NCBI GenBank assembly: GCA_947566705.1 | Contig: CANOLA010000029.1 | Location: 1-35,133, forward strand | Source: an uncultured Lachnospiraceae bacterium | GTDB taxonomy: Bacteria; Bacillota; Clostridia; Lachnospirales; Lachnospiraceae | DNA: 35,133 nt | Direction: 5' to 3' | In this document: positions 33,525 through 35,133 of the stretch, in pieces | Layout: the number at the start of each line of letters is the position of its first letter | Numbering within the stretch: the first letter of the stretch is position 1 | Translations under genes and position numbers: made by a program | Notes under the pieces: generated by a model | Told to the model about the DNA's origin: nothing | Database searches by the model: none | Seen by the model: only the letters and a program-made list of their open reading frames with translations

Positions 33525-34514
33525 TTACATGCCGTGCTTCATTTTCCATAATTCGTCTGTCTGCGCCGTCTCAAGATACCTGCATTCCTCACCGTTTACC
33601 AGAACGCGGTCATTCCTGTCTGTCGCCTTTCCAATGATAACAGCAGAAATCCCCGCCTGCTCCAGTTTACGAACAACGCCGTTTCCATCCGCTGCCGCCG
33701 CAAGCAGACTTCCGCCTGATAACAGCTTATAGGGATTCAAATCAAAATATTCACAGATTTCGATGGTTTCCTGACGGACAGGTATTTTTTTCAGGTCAAT
33801 CGTAAGTCCGACGCCGGAACACTGTCCCATTTCCCAGAGCGCACCATAAATACCGCCCTCGGAGATATCATGCAGTGCCGCAGCGCCAGACTGCGCGGCG
33901 ACTGCGGCCTCCGGCAGTATGGACAGACAGCCGGAAAATTCTTTTGCCCTGTCAATAAACGGCTGTGCAAAGCGTTTCTGCAGTTCTGCTTCCTGCGCTG
34001 CTGCCAGAATGGCGGTTCCCTCCAGTGCAATCCATTTTGTCACCAGTATATCCATTCCGGGTTTTATCTGCGAATTTGTAACCGGCACCTGCCCTCTTAC
34101 GCCAACTGCTGTCACTGTCAGCACCGGCTCTGTCAGACTGCGTACTACCTCCGTGTGTCCGGCAAGCACCGGAACCTGCTCCCTCATGCAAATCTCATCG
34201 ATTTCCTGAACACACTCCCTGAGCTGCTGCTCGTTTGCAGCCGTCGGCATAAGAAGATTTACTGTCACGCCAAGGAAACGCGCCCCGCTGCATGCCAGGT
34301 TATTCAGTGCAGCATACAATGACGCACCTTTTAAAACACCGCATCCAAGGAGCCTTGTTTCTACTGCGGTAACAATGGTTTCTCCCGATTCCAGGCATAC
34401 TGCACCAAAATCCGCCCCCACAGCCGGTCTGACGGACTGTGCATCCGTCATCATATGAAGTTGGTTCAGTACGGAGCGTTTCAGTACGGACTCCGGTAAT
34501 TTTCCTGCTTTCAT
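33525..34514 (-). CDS. AIR synthase-related (HypE/PurM-like) protein
   Basis: A 329-residue protein of the PurM/HypE/ThiL/SelD superfamily, which bind ATP and activate acyl or carbamoyl substrates. The N-domain has VGADFGAVCLESGETIVTAVE and YAALNNLACSGARFLG; the C-domain has LHDISEGGIYGALWEM, the conserved HD-x-S-x-GG motif, and KLLSGGSLLAAA. Genuine HypE needs a C-terminal Cys for the cyanide ligand; here the C-terminus is KMKHGM with no Cys, so hydrogenase maturation is unlikely. The real substrate is unknown. It begins 9 bases after the VanW gene with only a weak ribosome site. Confidence 0.82.
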   Translation of the reverse strand: MKAGKLPESVLKRSVLNQLHMMTDAQSVRPAVGADFGAVCLESGETIVTAVETRLLGCGVLKGASLYAALNNLACSGARFLGVTVNLLMPTAANEQQLRECVQEIDEICMREQVPVLAGHTEVVRSLTEPVLTVTAVGVRGQVPVTNSQIKPGMDILVTKWIALEGTAILAAAQEAELQKRFAQPFIDRAKEFSGCLSILPEAAVAAQSGAAALHDISEGGIYGALWEMGQCSGVGLTIDLKKIPVRQETIEICEYFDLNPYKLLSGGSLLAAAADGNGVVRKLEQAGISAVIIGKATDRNDRVLVNGEECRYLETAQTDELWKMKHGM

Positions 34515-34523
34515 ACGCTTTAT

Positions 34524-35133
34524 TTATTCGGACTCATCTCCGGAATCCTCATCGTCAGGGGATGGCTTATCATCCTCGTTTCCGGTATTATTGTCTTTGT
34601 CCTTATCCTTGTCTTTGTCCTTATCTTTGTCCTTGTCTTTATCTTTATCCTTGTCTTTGTCCTTGTCTTTGTCCTTATCTTTGTCTTTATCCTTATCTTT
34701 GTCCTTGTCTTTATCTTTGTCCTTGTCATCATCCGGTTCTTCTTCATCCGCGGATTTCATGGCAGCAGCGGCAGCTTTGACAGTTGCCTCATCACCCGTT
34801 GCAATGGCTGCTTTCAGCGCTGCAAGGCTTTCTTTTGACGCCCCCCTTGTTCCAATGGTAATCATGCGTACCTGTCCCTGGTAGCTGCTTCTGTTAAAGA
34901 CCTCACGGCTCTGTACTTTACCGCCTTCCTTTACAATTTTCCACAGCTGCGCCGTCCGCGCAACATCACCTTTTTGTGTCACACTGACAGAACCAAGCGC
35001 AAGGCCTGCGTCTGTTGTAAATTCCACCTTAGGGTCTTTGCTGGACAATACTTCACTTTCAAAGGAAATCTCCCGGTCTGACGGACGTGTTTCCTTACCG
35101 AACACATTAAAGTAAATAATGCCTCCGTTACAG
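34524..35133 (-). CDS. VanW-family protein with G5-like domain and long Lys-Asp repeat (5' end outside the window)
   Basis: Only the C-terminal part, at least 203 codons, is visible; the frame is open to the right edge (NGGIIYFNVFGKETRPSDRE), a typical VanW segment. A G5-like domain follows (TAQLWKIVKEGGKVQSREVF, ending VRMITIGTR). Next comes an Ala-rich helix, then an uninterrupted D(KD)22 tract (34593-34727) and an acidic tail (PSPDDEDSGDESE). VanW/G5 proteins are envelope-associated, many of them exported and involved in wall binding. A GTG at 35105 is in frame but is not a credible start because the conserved VanW motif extends upstream of it. Confidence 0.85.
   Translation of the reverse strand, partial: CNGGIIYFNVFGKETRPSDREISFESEVLSSKDPKVEFTTDAGLALGSVSVTQKGDVARTAQLWKIVKEGGKVQSREVFNRSSYQGQVRMITIGTRGASKESLAALKAAIATGDEATVKAAAAAMKSADEEEPDDDKDKDKDKDKDKDKDKDKDKDKDKDKDKDKDKDKDKDKDKDKDKDNNTGNEDDKPSPDDEDSGDESE
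34593..34727 (-). repeat. (Lys-Asp)22 hexanucleotide tract
   Basis: This region encodes D followed by 22 consecutive Lys-Asp units. Asp codons alternate irregularly between GAC and GAT and Lys codons between AAA and AAG. The DNA is therefore a degenerate six-base tandem repeat rather than an identical one. The unit length divisible by three means gain or loss of units keeps the frame. Confidence 0.95.

Noticed and set aside
33525-34514. Reading the PurM-like protein as thiamine-monophosphate kinase (ThiL) or HypE
   Set aside because: No thiamine gene context and no C-terminal Cys; only the superfamily can be supported.
34593-34727. Short repeated units resembling a CRISPR or VNTR array
   Set aside because: The unit is six bases with no unique spacers and lies inside a coding frame, so it is a protein repeat and not a CRISPR array.
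34591-34884. Long plus-strand frame opposite the Lys-Asp tract, reading as Ser-Leu repeats
   Set aside because: It is the mirror reading of the (Lys-Asp)22 tract; it has no ribosome site and the minus-strand frame encodes a recognisable VanW/G5 protein.

Overview
The window looks like a chromosomal segment of an anaerobic, spore-forming Firmicute, most likely a Lachnospiraceae-type Clostridium. The basis is moderate GC, strong GGAGG-type ribosome sites, near-consensus SigA promoters, a FapA/DUF342 protein, a CotF-like protein, a VanW/G5 protein, and the conserved Firmicute order ecfA1-ecfA2-ecfT-truA-rplM-rpsI. The taxon is an inference; no rRNA gene is present. Almost every gene lies on the minus strand; only the DNA alkylation repair gene is on the plus strand. 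I see no tRNA, rRNA, insertion sequence, phage gene or CRISPR array.

Layout, left to right. 1-280: a basic 34-codon small ORF and the edge of a further gene, both weak calls. 285-2924: a Zn/Cd/Pb efflux operon read right to left (metal-binding HMA protein, P1B-2 ATPase, ArsR/SmtB regulator), with a near-perfect promoter and an SmtB-like operator just upstream. 2967-5307: a CmpB-type membrane protein and FapA, followed upstream by a terminator. 5328-7797: a CotF-like ferritin-fold protein, a two-TM protein, and a secreted NlpC/P60-like enzyme with Ig-like and FN3 domains. 7905-16900: one probable transcription unit of an MMPL/RND transporter, a 1631-residue membrane-tethered GLUG/coiled-coil/InlB-B-repeat protein, an RluA pseudouridine synthase (probably with a CTG start) and a GNAT acetyltransferase. 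16927-20112: a PadR-controlled operon (PadR, permease-prefix protein, TraX-like protein, DUF4097 protein) with a control region full of dyads. 20128-23388: a cytoplasmic hybrid histidine kinase. 23436-25240: an ECF-like sigma factor with its membrane-bound DUF4179 partner. 25479-26183: AlkD-like protein (+). 26313-26896: a DUF4160/DUF2442 pair. 26919-28012: rpsI and rplM with a structured leader. 28023-35133: truA, the ECF transporter energizing module, trmL, an aminotransferase, an Lrp/AsnC regulator, a HypE/PurM-like protein and the 3' part of a VanW-family gene with 22 consecutive Lys-Asp units.

The best candidate for an undescribed system is the MMPL transporter plus giant tethered protein. 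The two genes overlap by 11 bases behind one promoter. The large protein has a mirrored layout, GLUG - coil - B-repeats - coil - GLUG, with a motif shared by the two coils. This is compatible with an export machine and its extracellular scaffold, but its cargo cannot be read from sequence. Other points worth checking are the overlapping dyads at the PadR promoter, the paired inverted GGGAATCCC boxes beside them, and the possible pseudoknot in the rplM leader.
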